Source: an uncultured Fusobacterium sp.
GTDB taxonomy: Bacteria > Fusobacteriota > Fusobacteriia > Fusobacteriales > Fusobacteriaceae
Assembly: GCF_905200055.1 (NCBI RefSeq)
Contig: NZ_CAJKIS010000003.1
Span: 1 to 64,000, forward strand
Reading direction: 5' to 3'
DNA: 64,000 nt
The position numbers were made by a program, and so were the translations under genes. The notes under the pieces were generated by a model, which had not been told where the DNA came from, ran no database searches, and saw only the letters and a program-made list of their open reading frames with translations. This document shows positions 33,105-42,295 of this stretch, in pieces. Each line of letters starts with the position of its first letter. The stretch's first letter is position 1.

Positions 33105-34016
33105 TTATATAACAGAAAAATATTTTTCTCCAGAGTCTACAGACAATACAACTATTTTCAATCCTTTTCCACTATTTTTCTTAGCCATTTCCAGTGCTGT
33201 AAAAATAACTGCTCCAGTTGATATTCCAGCAAAAATCCCCTCTTTTAAAGCTAGTTCTTTCATTGTAGATATTGCATTATTACATTTACATGTTAAAATT
33301 TCATCACTTAAATTATTGTTATAAATTTTAGGAACAACTCCTAAACTCATCCCCATTCCTTGTATCTTATGCTCACCAGTATATCCTTTAGATAGTAATG
33401 GTGAGCTTTCTGGTTCCACTGGATAAGTTTTTACATTTTTTAATTCTTCCTTTAATCTAGTTGCTATTCCTGTAAAACTTCCACCACTTCCTGTTCCACC
33501 AATAAAAATATCTATCTTATTATTCATATCTTTTAATATCTCTTTGGCCGTTTGATTATAATGAATTTTAGGATTATTTATATTTTCAAATTGATTTGGA
33601 ACAAAAACTTTTTTATACTTTGCCTTTAACTCGTTTAACTTTTCCAAACAACCTTTCATTCCTTTTTTTCCATCAGTCAATATAACTTCTGCCCCATATA
33701 TCTCCATCATTTTTCTTCTTTCTATACTCATGCTATCTGGCATTACTATTTTTAATTGATAACCTTTTACAGCACATACCATTGCTAATGAAATACCAGT
33801 ATTTCCACTAGTAGCTTCTAAAACTATTGTATTCTTATCTAATTTTTCATCTTTTTCTGCTTCTTCTATCATTGCTAATGCAATTCTATCCTTAGTACTT
33901 CTCCCAGGATTAAAACCATCTAATTTTATATAAATTTCATTTCCAAATGTTTCAAATTTTTTTAATTTTACAAGTGGTGTATCTCCTATTGTATCCAATA
34001 TTGACTCAACTAACAT
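33105..34016 (-). CDS. cysK: Cysteine synthase (O-acetylserine sulfhydrylase)
   Basis: PLP-dependent enzyme making cysteine from O-acetylserine and sulfide. The 303-residue chain has the PLP lysine in PGRSTKDRIAL (about 37-47), the substrate loop ATSGNTGIS, the phosphate loop GGTGSGGSFTG and a C-terminal LSVDSGEKYFSV. In some anaerobes such enzymes also run backwards, releasing sulfide from cysteine. It is divergent from a transporter and cysteine desulfidase, giving a sulfur-amino-acid cluster. GGAGG precedes the ATG. Confidence 0.9.
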   Translation of the reverse strand: MLVESILDTIGDTPLVKLKKFETFGNEIYIKLDGFNPGRSTKDRIALAMIEEAEKDEKLDKNTIVLEATSGNTGISLAMVCAVKGYQLKIVMPDSMSIERRKMMEIYGAEVILTDGKKGMKGCLEKLNELKAKYKKVFVPNQFENINNPKIHYNQTAKEILKDMNNKIDIFIGGTGSGGSFTGIATRLKEELKNVKTYPVEPESSPLLSKGYTGEHKIQGMGMSLGVVPKIYNNNLSDEILTCKCNNAISTMKELALKEGIFAGISTGAVIFTALEMAKKNSGKGLKIVVLSVDSGEKYFSVI

Positions 34017-34179
34017 TTTTCCTCCTAAATCTCATCTTTTATTTAATTTTACAGAAAAAATATTGGAATATAAATACTTCAATATCTTATTTTTTTTGTT
34101 CACCTAATTGAAGAAGTAATTTAGAATTTAACACTTATAAATTTTATTTTTATTCATATTTTTAGAATTTTTATTTTTT

Positions 34180-34237
34180 CATTTTGAAAAAATATAATTT
34201 TTGTTTTTCTATTTTGAAAATTTTTTCATTTTGAAAA
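34180..34237 (+). promoter_or_regulatory. Candidate enhancer sites for a sigma-54 activator
   Basis: Three direct copies of YATTTTGAAAA (starts 34180, 34210, 34227) lie about 80-135 bases upstream of the -24/-12 promoter, the usual distance for enhancer-binding proteins. Low complexity makes chance repetition possible. Confidence 0.5.
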
Positions 34238-34313
34238 ATAATAAATATACATAAATTAATTGAAAAACTAATAATTACGATACTCTTTCTCTATTTTTTA
34301 TTTTTTTATTATT

Positions 34314-34329
34314 TGGCATTATTTTTGCT
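34314..34329 (+). promoter_or_regulatory. Sigma-54 (-24/-12) promoter
   Basis: TGGCATTATTTTTGCT: invariant GG (34315-34316) and GC (34327-34328) with exactly 10 bases between, close to the TGGCAC-N5-TTGCW consensus. It is the only well-matching sigma-54 site seen in intergenic DNA of the window, about 45 bases before the transporter start. Confidence 0.78.
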
Positions 34330-34374
34330 TATATATTAAGTGAAATAATTTTTCTGGGAGGATTTAAAAAAATT

Positions 34375-35928
34375 ATGGAAAACAATCAATCTAAAAAGAA
34401 TTGGGTTTTAAAAGCCCTTGACGTTGTTGAAAGGGTTGGAAATGGACTGCCACATCCTACTACAATGTTCATTATTTTCACTCTTATACTTATAGCAGTA
34501 TCTTATGTTGCTGCAAAAATGGGGGTAAAAGTTTCATATGAAACTTATGACAATGCTACAAAATCTTTAGTTACTAAAGAAACTGCTGTTGTAAATCTAC
34601 TTTCACCTAATAGTATAAGATTTATGTATACTTCTGTTATCAATAACTTCACTAGCTTTATAGCTCTAGGAACTGTATTTACTATTATTATGGGAGTTGG
34701 AGTTGCTGATGGTAGTGGATTTATGGCTGCTGTTTTAAAGAAAATAGTAGCAGTTACACCAAGAAAAGCTGTTACTGCAACTGTTATTTTCCTTGGAATT
34801 ATGTCTAATGTTGCATCATCAACTGGTTATGTTATGTTAGTTCCATTGGGGGCTATTCTATTTATGAGTTTTGGAAGACATCCAATAGCTGGACTTGCTG
34901 CTACTTTTGCTGGAGTTTCTGGAGGGTGGAGTGCTAACCTATTAATAGGTACAAATGACCCTGTTTTTGCTGGAATGTCTACTGAAGCTGCTAGAATGAT
35001 CAATCCAAACTATACTGTACTTCCTACTGGAAACTGGTATTTTATGGTTGCATCAACTTTCCTTATTACATTTGTAGGAACTCTTGTTACTGAAAAAATA
35101 ATAGAGCCTAGATTAGGAGAATATATTCCAGAGGAAAAGATAGCTGTAGATGATATCTCTCTTGATGAAAAAAGAGGTATGAAATTTGCATTAATCAGCT
35201 TAGTTGTATTCTTTATTATTGTTGGTATGCTTGTTGTTCCTGAAAATGCACTACTTAGAAACCCTACAACTGGTGAACTTCTTCGTTCTCCATTTATGAG
35301 TGGAATTGTATTTTTAATGTCTATGTTCTTTATGATTCCAGGAATTTTCTATGGAATTGGAGCTAGAACTATAAAATCTGATAAAGATATTATCAACTTA
35401 ATGGTTAAATCTATAAATAATCTTTCTGGATTTATGGTATTGATATTCTTTGCTGCTCAATTTGTGGTTTTCTTCAACTACTCAAATCTTGGAATTATCC
35501 TTTCTGTAAAAGGAGCTAACTTCTTACAAGAAACTGGATTTGTTGGAGTTCCATTAATATTTGCATTTATAGTAATGACTGCTATTATAAATATATTTAT
35601 CGCTGTTGATTCAGCAAAATGGGCTATTATGGCACCTATATTTGTACCTATGTTTATGAGAATTGGATTCTCTCCTGAACTTACTCAAGCTGCCTATAGA
35701 GTAGGAGATTCATGTACAAATGTAATTGCACCTTTGATGCCATTCTTCCCATTAGTTGTGGCATTTGCTCAAAAATATGATAAGAAAAGTGGTATGGGAA
35801 CTATGATTTCATTGATGCTTCCATACTCAATAGCTTTCTTAATAGGATGGATTATTCTTCTTATCATTTGGTTTGTATTTAATATTCCACTAGGTATTGG
35901 TGGTGGAATTCACTATCTAGGAATGTAG
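34375..35928 (+). CDS. AbgT-family transporter
   Basis: A 517-residue inner-membrane carrier with about 12-13 helices, of the p-aminobenzoyl-glutamate (AbgT) family. Motifs include VERVGNGLPHPTTMFIIF at the N terminus and GDSCTNVIAPLMPFFPLVV near residue 443. Known members move p-aminobenzoyl-glutamate or export sulfonamides, but many homologues have unknown substrates. The immediately following cysteine desulfidase gene and shared sigma-54 promoter suggest cysteine, cystine or a cysteine-containing dipeptide here (inference). A paralogue lies at 62186-63769. Confidence 0.87.
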   Translation: MENNQSKKNWVLKALDVVERVGNGLPHPTTMFIIFTLILIAVSYVAAKMGVKVSYETYDNATKSLVTKETAVVNLLSPNSIRFMYTSVINNFTSFIALGTVFTIIMGVGVADGSGFMAAVLKKIVAVTPRKAVTATVIFLGIMSNVASSTGYVMLVPLGAILFMSFGRHPIAGLAATFAGVSGGWSANLLIGTNDPVFAGMSTEAARMINPNYTVLPTGNWYFMVASTFLITFVGTLVTEKIIEPRLGEYIPEEKIAVDDISLDEKRGMKFALISLVVFFIIVGMLVVPENALLRNPTTGELLRSPFMSGIVFLMSMFFMIPGIFYGIGARTIKSDKDIINLMVKSINNLSGFMVLIFFAAQFVVFFNYSNLGIILSVKGANFLQETGFVGVPLIFAFIVMTAIINIFIAVDSAKWAIMAPIFVPMFMRIGFSPELTQAAYRVGDSCTNVIAPLMPFFPLVVAFAQKYDKKSGMGTMISLMLPYSIAFLIGWIILLIIWFVFNIPLGIGGGIHYLGM

Positions 35929-35946
35929 AAAATAAAAGGAGATGAA

Positions 35947-37245
35947 GTGTATATGGATAATAATAATTTAGAAAAAGTTTTAAAAATATTAGAAGAGGAA
36001 TTAATACCTGCTGAGGGATGTACTGAACCAATTGCTATTGCTTACGCAGCTAGTAAACTAAGAAGTGTACTTGGAAATATTCCTGAAAAAATAGATATCT
36101 ATCTTTCTGGAAATATAGTTAAAAATGTTAAAAGTGTAAAAATACCTAACTCTAATGGAATGGTTGGAATTGAAGCTTCTGTTGCTATGGGTACTATCCT
36201 TGGTGAATGTGAAAGAGAACTTATGGTTATTGCCCATGTTGACACTACTCGTCTACCTGAAGTAAAAGAGTATCTTAACTCTGACAAAATTCATGTTCAT
36301 CTAAATGATGGTGATGTAAAATTATATATAAGAATAGAAGGAACTTATGGTAATGATTCTGCTATGGTAGAAATCCAATACTATCACACAAATATCACTA
36401 GAATCTTTAAAAATGGTGTAGAATTAAAAGGTTGTCTATGTGATGACTGCTCTTGTGACAGTGTAATGACTGATAGAGAATTTTTATCTGTTGAGCTAAT
36501 CTACAATTTAGCAAAAACTATAGATCTATCTTTAATTGAACCAACTTTTAAAAAGGTTATAGATTATAACACAGCTATTGCAAATGAAGGATTAACAAAC
36601 TATTATGGACTTTCTATTGGAAAACTTATGAAAGAGGGAATTGAAGAAGGATTCTATGGAAATGATTTAAGAAATAACATGGCATCTTTTGCAAGTGCTG
36701 GAAGTGATGCTAGAATGAATGGTTGCTCTTTACCTGTTATGACTACAAGTGGAAGTGGAAACCAAGGAATGACTTGTTCTCTACCTGTTATTAAATTCTG
36801 TGAATTAAAAAATCTTCCATATGAACAACTTATTAGAGGATTATTCTTCTCTCATATGACTACAATCCATATTAAAAGTAATATAGGAAGATTATCAGCA
36901 TATTGTGGAGCTATTTGTGCAAGTGCTGGAGTTGCTGGAGCTATCTCATTCCTATCTGAACTTTCTATTGAACAAATAGGTTATGCTATTGAAACTACTC
37001 TTGGAACAATGTCTGGAGTTATCTGTGATGGAGCTAAAAGTTCATGTGCAACTAAAATTGCAAGTGGAGTATCTGCTGCACTTGATGGATATTATGCTGC
37101 TTCTAAAAATAGAAAATTTGAGTTTGGAGAGGGAATCATTGGTAGAAATGTTGAGTCTACTATTAAAAATGTAGGAACTCTTGGACAAGTTGGTATGAAG
37201 ATAACTGATGAAGTTATTCTTGATATAATGATTAAAAATAAGTAG
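35947..37245 (+). CDS. L-cysteine desulfidase (CyuA/YhaM, UPF0597 family)
   Basis: A 432-residue enzyme of the family that splits L-cysteine to pyruvate, ammonia and sulfide with a [4Fe-4S] cluster. Family signature AEGCTEPIAIAYAASK (about 22-37); further cysteines in CLCDDCSCD, NGCSLPVMTTSGSGNQG and SSCATKIASG. It is 18 bases after the transporter, one operon. The GTG at 35947 is 5 bases from AAGGAG; an ATG at 35953 is 11 bases away, so the start is not certain. A strong terminator follows. Confidence 0.88.
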   Translation: MYMDNNNLEKVLKILEEELIPAEGCTEPIAIAYAASKLRSVLGNIPEKIDIYLSGNIVKNVKSVKIPNSNGMVGIEASVAMGTILGECERELMVIAHVDTTRLPEVKEYLNSDKIHVHLNDGDVKLYIRIEGTYGNDSAMVEIQYYHTNITRIFKNGVELKGCLCDDCSCDSVMTDREFLSVELIYNLAKTIDLSLIEPTFKKVIDYNTAIANEGLTNYYGLSIGKLMKEGIEEGFYGNDLRNNMASFASAGSDARMNGCSLPVMTTSGSGNQGMTCSLPVIKFCELKNLPYEQLIRGLFFSHMTTIHIKSNIGRLSAYCGAICASAGVAGAISFLSELSIEQIGYAIETTLGTMSGVICDGAKSSCATKIASGVSAALDGYYAASKNRKFEFGEGIIGRNVESTIKNVGTLGQVGMKITDEVILDIMIKNK

Positions 37246-37252
37246 TTCTTTC

Positions 37253-37284
37253 TGAGGGCTGAAATTATTCAGCCCTTTTTTTAT
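37253..37284 (+). terminator. Terminator of the transporter/desulfidase operon
   Basis: AGGGCTGAA ATTA TTCAGCCCT followed by seven T. Confidence 0.92.
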
Positions 37285-37349
37285 TATCAATTGAAAAAAA
37301 ATATTAAAAATAGTATACTTTTTGTAATAACTTAATTGTAGGAGGAAAA

Positions 37350-37985
37350 ATGAAAAAAAATTCAAATATAATAGAAAAAATAGAAGCTCCTGGTTGGGAT
37401 GCTATTGTAGCTACTTTTGAAAAAATATACCCAACTCAAAAAGAGCCTTTACACTATGCTCCAATGCTTTCTTGGCGTCTTGGTGGAGAAGATCCATTAG
37501 ATGGAATAAGTGTATATGATGGTGGAGATTATTTTCATTTTGTAACTTTTGGTTTTTCTGAACTTTATGAAAAAGAATCTGAAGATTATGAATATAGTGG
37601 TTATGGCTTTGAACTTACATTAAAACTAAAAAAATCCTCTCTTATTAATAAAGATGATGAAATAGGTTGTATCTGTGGAATTTTACAATCTCTTGCTAAA
37701 ATCTCCTATGAAGATGGAAGCATATTCCAACCTTACGAATATATATATACAGGACAAAAAACAGGTATGGACTCACGTTCTAAATCTAATATAACTGGAT
37801 TTATTACTGCTCTTGATGAAGCTGGAGAGATCAGCACTCCAAATGGAAAAGTCCAATTTGTTCAACTAATTGGAGTTACAGATAAAGAGTTAAAACAAAT
37901 TATAGATGAAAAAATAAGTGTAGAAGAGTTAGTGAAAAAACTTGGAAATACACTAACTGATTATAAGAGAAAGTCTCTTTTCTAA
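37350..37985 (+). CDS. Suppressor-of-fused (SUFU) domain protein
   Basis: A 211-residue cytosolic protein dominated by a SUFU-like domain: APGWDAIVATFEKIYPTQKEPLHYAP, the ISVYDGGDYFHFVTFGFSELY segment and SGYGFELTLKLK. Bacterial SUFU proteins are of unknown function; some are linked to toxin immunity. No toxin gene is adjacent. GGAGG precedes the ATG. The stop is 1 base before the next gene. Confidence 0.82.
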   Translation: MKKNSNIIEKIEAPGWDAIVATFEKIYPTQKEPLHYAPMLSWRLGGEDPLDGISVYDGGDYFHFVTFGFSELYEKESEDYEYSGYGFELTLKLKKSSLINKDDEIGCICGILQSLAKISYEDGSIFQPYEYIYTGQKTGMDSRSKSNITGFITALDEAGEISTPNGKVQFVQLIGVTDKELKQIIDEKISVEELVKKLGNTLTDYKRKSLF

Positions 37986-37986
37986 T

Positions 37987-39639
37987 ATGTATATGATCAA
38001 TAATAAATATTACTATCTTAAAAGAATAAAAGATAAAAAGAAAAATTTAGATCTTCTCCTATTAGCTGATCCTGAAGAGGAAGCTATTGATAAATATATT
38101 AATGATTGTAAAGTTTTTGAATTCTATCATAAAGATATTTTAATAGGACAAGGTGCTATAATGCAACTTTCTTCTACTACTTATGAGATAAAGAACCTTG
38201 CTATCTATGAAAAGTTTCATAATTGTGGTTATGGTAAAATATTGATTAACCTTTTATGTAAAAAGTATTTAGAAAGTTTTAAAAATATAGAGATTTTAGT
38301 AGGAACTTCTGAACAAGGAGTTGGATTTTACAAAAAATGTGGATTTCAATTTTCACATATTATTAAAGATTTTTTTATCACTAATTATAAGCAACCAATT
38401 TTTGAAAATGGAATCCAATGTAAAGATATGTTTTATCTAAAATTTAAGGGGGTAAATATGGAAAATTTTGCTTATTACACACCAACAAAAGTTGTTTTTG
38501 GTAAAGATGAGGAAAAAAATGTTGGAAAACTTGCTAAAGAGTTTGGAGCTAAAAAAGTTTTAATCCATTATGGTGGTGGAAGTGCTGTAAGAAGTGGTTT
38601 GATAGATAAAATTAAAACTTCTTTAACTGAAGAAAGTATCTCTTTTGTAGAATTAGGAGGAGTTAAACCAAATCCAAGATTATCCCTTATATATGAAGGA
38701 ATAAAATTAGCTAAAGAAAACAGTGTAGATTTTATCTTAGCAGTAGGTGGAGGTAGTGTTATTGATTCTGCTAAGGGAATTGGTTATGGTATTGCTAACC
38801 CTGATATAGAAGATGTTTGGGACCTATATATTGGAAAGAAAAAAACTCAAAAATGTGCTCCTATTGGAGTTGTTTTAACAATTGCTGCTGCTGGAAGTGA
38901 AATGAGTGGAGGTAGTGTTGTTACTAAAGAAGATGAACAGCTAAAAAGATCTTATGGTTGTGACAATGCAAGACCTAAGTTTGCTATAATGAATCCTGAA
39001 CTTACTTATACTCTACCTAAATATCAAATAGCTTGTGGAGTTGTTGATATTATGATGCATACAATGGAAAGATATTTTTCTCCTGTTGGAAACTTAGAAC
39101 TTACTGATAAGATAGCAGAAGGACTTTTAAGAACAATGATAAAATATGGAAAACTATCATTAGAAAATCCTCATAACTATGAAGCTAGGGCAGAGATTAT
39201 GTGGGCAAGTTCTTTAGCACACAATGGTTTAACTGGTTGTGGTGGAATTGGAGATTGGTCAACTCACCAATTAGAACATGATCTTGGTGGAGTTTATGAT
39301 ATAGCTCATGGAGCTGGATTATCTGCTGTTTGGGGATCTTGGGCAAGATATGTTTATAAAGAAAATCCAAAAAGATTTGTTCAATTTGCTGAAAATGTAT
39401 TTGGAATAGAAAAAATAGGAACAGATGAAGATGTAGCAATTAAAGGAATAGAAGCTATGGAAAACTTCTACAAAGATATTGAAATGCCTATATATCTCTC
39501 TGAAACTGGAATTAATCTATCTGATGAAAATGTAGAGATGTTAGCTGAAAAATGTAGTAATAATGGAACTAGATATATTGGTTCATTTAAAAAGCTATTT
39601 AAAGAGGATATGGCAAAAATATATTCTATGGCAAGATAG
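37987..39639 (+). CDS. GNAT acetyltransferase domain fused in frame to iron-containing alcohol dehydrogenase
   Basis: Residues 1-155 are a GNAT acyltransferase (acetyl-CoA loop region NLAIYEKFHNCGYGKILI, then EQGVGFYKKCGFQF). From residue 158 (MENFAYYTPTKVVFG) a complete butanol-dehydrogenase-type (YugJ/BdhA) enzyme of about 393 residues follows, with AVGGGSVIDSAKG, the metal site VVDIMMHTMERY, and HDLGGVYDIAHGAGL. An ATG at 38458 at this junction has its own strong ribosome site (AAGGGGG, 5 bases away). Two products are therefore likely: a fusion, and the free dehydrogenase. The first start is only 1 base after the SUFU gene stop and has no clear ribosome site. Confidence 0.82.
   Translation: MYMINNKYYYLKRIKDKKKNLDLLLLADPEEEAIDKYINDCKVFEFYHKDILIGQGAIMQLSSTTYEIKNLAIYEKFHNCGYGKILINLLCKKYLESFKNIEILVGTSEQGVGFYKKCGFQFSHIIKDFFITNYKQPIFENGIQCKDMFYLKFKGVNMENFAYYTPTKVVFGKDEEKNVGKLAKEFGAKKVLIHYGGGSAVRSGLIDKIKTSLTEESISFVELGGVKPNPRLSLIYEGIKLAKENSVDFILAVGGGSVIDSAKGIGYGIANPDIEDVWDLYIGKKKTQKCAPIGVVLTIAAAGSEMSGGSVVTKEDEQLKRSYGCDNARPKFAIMNPELTYTLPKYQIACGVVDIMMHTMERYFSPVGNLELTDKIAEGLLRTMIKYGKLSLENPHNYEARAEIMWASSLAHNGLTGCGGIGDWSTHQLEHDLGGVYDIAHGAGLSAVWGSWARYVYKENPKRFVQFAENVFGIEKIGTDEDVAIKGIEAMENFYKDIEMPIYLSETGINLSDENVEMLAEKCSNNGTRYIGSFKKLFKEDMAKIYSMAR
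38446..38460 (+). promoter_or_regulatory. Internal ribosome binding site and ATG for the stand-alone alcohol dehydrogenase
   Basis: AAGGGGG TAAAT ATG inside the fused frame, exactly where ordinary 390-residue homologues begin. Confidence 0.75.
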
Positions 39640-39640
39640 C

Positions 39641-39668
39641 AAAAAGACCTGTTTTCACAGGTCTTTTT
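39641..39668. terminator. Bidirectional terminator between the GNAT-dehydrogenase gene and sdaA
   Basis: AAAAAGACCTGT TTTC ACAGGTCTTTTT, a 12-base stem ending in five T. Confidence 0.9.
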
Positions 39669-39718
39669 GTTTGTTTTTAAATTTAAATATATAAATAAAT
39701 TAAAGGGTTCAGGCATAA

Positions 39719-40930
39719 TTAAGCTTTTAAAAATTTATCGTAATATTTAGCCAATCCACCAGTTGATGTCTCTTTATATGATGAACACATGTCACTTCCT
39801 GTTTCTTTCATAGTAATTACAACTTGATCGAAACTAATAGTATGTTCTCCATTTGTTGAAAGAGCATAATCAGCTGTATTTAATGATCTAACTGCAACAA
39901 TAGCATTTCTCTCTATACAAGGAATTTGTACATATCCACCAACAGGATCACAAGTCATTCCTAAGTGATGCTCCATTCCCATCTCTGCTGCATACTCAAT
40001 TTGATCTATATTTCCACCTAAAATATATACTGCCATTCCAGATGCCATAGAACATGCTGCTCCAATTTCAGCTTGACAACCAGCTTCTGCTCCAGATATA
40101 GTTGCATTTTCTTTAATTAGGTTTCCTATTAATCCAGCTATTGCAAGAGCTCTTAAAGTTGTAGTTTCATCTAACTCATACTCTTCAATTAAAGCTCTTA
40201 AAAGCCCAGGAATAACCCCTGCTGCCCCACAAGTAGGAGCGGTTACAATAGTTCCTGCACTACTGTTCTCTTCAGCTACTGCAAGAGCATAAGCAAAAAT
40301 CTTTTTAGTAACAACTAAATAGTTTTTCTTTTTATCAATTTTATCATAGATCTCTTTAGCTTTTCTTGGATATCTTAATTTTCCTGGAAGTACTCCATCT
40401 TTTTTGATTCCTCTTGATACTGCTGCATTCATTGTATCAAGAATATTTTTTAGATGATCCCAAATCTCTTTTCCTTCACAGTGTTCAACATATTCCCAAA
40501 GCTCTTTATTATTCTCTTTACACCATTTAATAATGTCATCCATTTTAGTTAGAGGATAGCATTTTCCAGCATTACTTCTACTATCAGTAAGCTCTTTTAT
40601 TGTTCCTCCACCTACTGAAAATACTAACCAATCTTTTAGTACATTTCCATCTTTATCTAATGCTTCAAATTTCATTCCATTAGTATGATATGGATGAATA
40701 AATTCTGGCATCCATACTATCTCAGTTTTCTTTGGTTTTAAAGTTTCTTCTATTATCCAATCAGTTAAATGTCCTTTTCCTGTTGCTGCTAAACTTCCGT
40801 AAAGTTCTACTCTGTATGAAACGGCATCTTCTGTTTCTGCTTTAAATCTCTTAGCTGCTCTCTCTGGTCCCATTGTATGTGAACTAGATGGTCCACAACC
40901 TATTTTAAATAATTCCTTTAAACTATCCAC
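39719..40930 (-). CDS. sdaA: L-serine dehydratase, single-chain iron-sulfur type
   Basis: Deaminates L-serine to pyruvate and ammonia using a [4Fe-4S] cluster. The 403 residues combine the beta domain (GCGPSSSHTMGPERAA near the start) and alpha domain (APTCGAAGVIPGLLRA, ISGAEAGCQAEIGAACSMA, MTCDPVGGYVQIPCIERNA). This is the short single-chain form. GTG start 7 bases after AAGGAGG. It is 17 bases downstream of an EIIC-like transporter; together they form a serine uptake and catabolism operon, divergent from an XRE-cupin regulator. Confidence 0.9.
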   Translation of the reverse strand: MDSLKELFKIGCGPSSSHTMGPERAAKRFKAETEDAVSYRVELYGSLAATGKGHLTDWIIEETLKPKKTEIVWMPEFIHPYHTNGMKFEALDKDGNVLKDWLVFSVGGGTIKELTDSRSNAGKCYPLTKMDDIIKWCKENNKELWEYVEHCEGKEIWDHLKNILDTMNAAVSRGIKKDGVLPGKLRYPRKAKEIYDKIDKKKNYLVVTKKIFAYALAVAEENSSAGTIVTAPTCGAAGVIPGLLRALIEEYELDETTTLRALAIAGLIGNLIKENATISGAEAGCQAEIGAACSMASGMAVYILGGNIDQIEYAAEMGMEHHLGMTCDPVGGYVQIPCIERNAIVAVRSLNTADYALSTNGEHTISFDQVVITMKETGSDMCSSYKETSTGGLAKYYDKFLKA

Positions 40931-40947
40931 AAATCTGCCTCCTTATT

Positions 40948-41964
40948 CTATTTTCCTCTTATCTCATCAACTGTTTTAATCTTATAGTTCTTAAATATTA
41001 TTGAACCTAAGAAACCTGCAAATATTCCTGCTCCTGCACACATTAATGCTACTTTTGTAACTGTTAAAGCATCATTAAATCCGTACATTACCATAAGCCC
41101 TGCTATTGGTGTAGCTGTTCCTGTAGCATTATTTATTAAACCAAATAGTGCAACTATTACTCCTGCTAATGCTCCACCTATAAAGTTTGTTACATATACT
41201 GGAATTGGGTTAGCTGAAATTATATCTGCTTGAGTTAATGGCTCTATTGCCACTGCTATTGTAGTTTTTCTATCTCCAAATCCCATTCTGTGGAAAAATA
41301 CTCCATTCATAAAAGATGATCCCATTACTGAAAGGGCTCCTATTGCCATTGGTACTCCTGTAAGTCCAAGCATTGCTGTAAGTGCCATTGATGAAAGAGG
41401 TGCAGTAGCTACTACTGTTATAATTCCTCCTAAGATAATTCCCATTAAAATTGGGCTTGTATGAGAAGCACTTTCTAATATTCCACCTATATTTAAAAGT
41501 GTTGAATTTACTACTGGATTAGAAACTGCTGCTATAAGTCTTGCTAAAGGTGCTATAAAACAGATAATAAATATTAAATCTAAACCTTGAGGAACAACCT
41601 TTTCAATTTTAGGTACTACAAATGATAGTATATATCCTGCTAAGAATCCTGGAAGAATTCCAAACCCTGCAACTGATACTCCTATTAATATTGCATAAGT
41701 TGGATTAACTCCTAAAGCAATTGGAACTAATGCTCCTGCTGCAACTCCACCCATTGAACCTGCTGCTTGTCCAACTCCTTTTAAAAACTCAACTCCTAAA
41801 AGATCTCCTCCTACATAAAGTTGAAATGCCTCAACTAGAAAGCTTGCTGTTGCTGCTCCTGCTAATGCTCCCATAGCCTTCATACCCTTAGGCATCTTTA
41901 AACTAAATAGTGAAAAACCTGCTAATACTACAAGTAATAAAACAACTCCTTTTAAAATTTCCAT
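40948..41964 (-). CDS. Orphan EIIC-like membrane transporter (PTS_EIIC_2 family)
   Basis: A 338-residue membrane protein with about nine to ten helices. Features: FSLFSLKMPKGMKAMGALAGAATASFLVEAF in the N-terminal part and GFGDRKTTIAVAIEPLTQADIISANP near residue 222, as in the EIIC-like regulator/transport family. No EIIA or EIIB gene is near and no phosphorylation domain is attached, so phosphotransfer-driven sugar import is unlikely. The serine dehydratase directly downstream makes L-serine the best guess for the substrate. Confidence 0.78.
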   Translation of the reverse strand: MEILKGVVLLLVVLAGFSLFSLKMPKGMKAMGALAGAATASFLVEAFQLYVGGDLLGVEFLKGVGQAAGSMGGVAAGALVPIALGVNPTYAILIGVSVAGFGILPGFLAGYILSFVVPKIEKVVPQGLDLIFIICFIAPLARLIAAVSNPVVNSTLLNIGGILESASHTSPILMGIILGGIITVVATAPLSSMALTAMLGLTGVPMAIGALSVMGSSFMNGVFFHRMGFGDRKTTIAVAIEPLTQADIISANPIPVYVTNFIGGALAGVIVALFGLINNATGTATPIAGLMVMYGFNDALTVTKVALMCAGAGIFAGFLGSIIFKNYKIKTVDEIRGK

Positions 41965-42083
41965 TCTTGTCTCCTTTTACCCTTATCTTTTTAATTTAAA
42001 CTTAACTTTGTATAGTTTAACAACACTTATTATTCTCTTAGTGAACAATAGATGTTTTTTTGACATAAAAAAATTACAGGAAG

Positions 42084-42112
42084 ATTATAGCATAGAGATC
42101 ATATTATTTCAA
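42084..42112 (-). promoter_or_regulatory. Promoter of the serine transporter/dehydratase operon
   Basis: Minus strand -35 TTGAAA (42107-42112), 17-base spacer, -10 TATAAT (42084-42089). Confidence 0.8.
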
Positions 42113-42123
42113 TAATTTTTTTC

Positions 42124-42153
42124 ATTATTTTGAAAATAATTTCAGTTTAAACT
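42124..42153. promoter_or_regulatory. Candidate XRE-cupin operators
   Basis: Two neighbouring dyads, ATTATTTTGAAAATAAT and AGTTTAAACT, sit just upstream of the serine-operon -35, where the divergent regulator would be expected to bind. AGTTTAA recurs inverted at 41996-42020. Confidence 0.45.
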
Positions 42154-42295
42154 ATAATTTTTTCCTTCAATATGCTATTTTTCGCTATTTTTTATACTAA
42201 AATGAAATTATATTATAGTGATATTATTTTAACTTTTTTATAAAGTGTGATATAATTATAAGGAATTATTTTTATTTAATGGAGGTTATACTTTA

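Larger units (their letters stand above)
34017..34374. other. Regulatory gap between cysK and the AbgT-type transporter
   Basis: A 358-base, extremely AT-rich gap with no gene. It holds three upstream repeats of the form YATTTTGAAAA (34180-34190, 34210-34220, 34227-34237) and a sigma-54 promoter (34314-34329). No convincing sigma-70 promoter for cysK could be picked. Confidence 0.7.
41965..42295. other. Divergent regulatory gap between the serine operon and the XRE-cupin gene
   Basis: A 331-base AT-rich gap. It holds a strong minus-strand promoter (42084-42112), a plus-strand promoter for the regulator, a 17-base palindrome ATTATTTTGAAAATAAT (42124-42140), a perfect AGTTTAAACT (42144-42153) and an inverted TTAAACT/AGTTTAA (41996-42020) near the serine operon leader. 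Confidence 0.7.
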
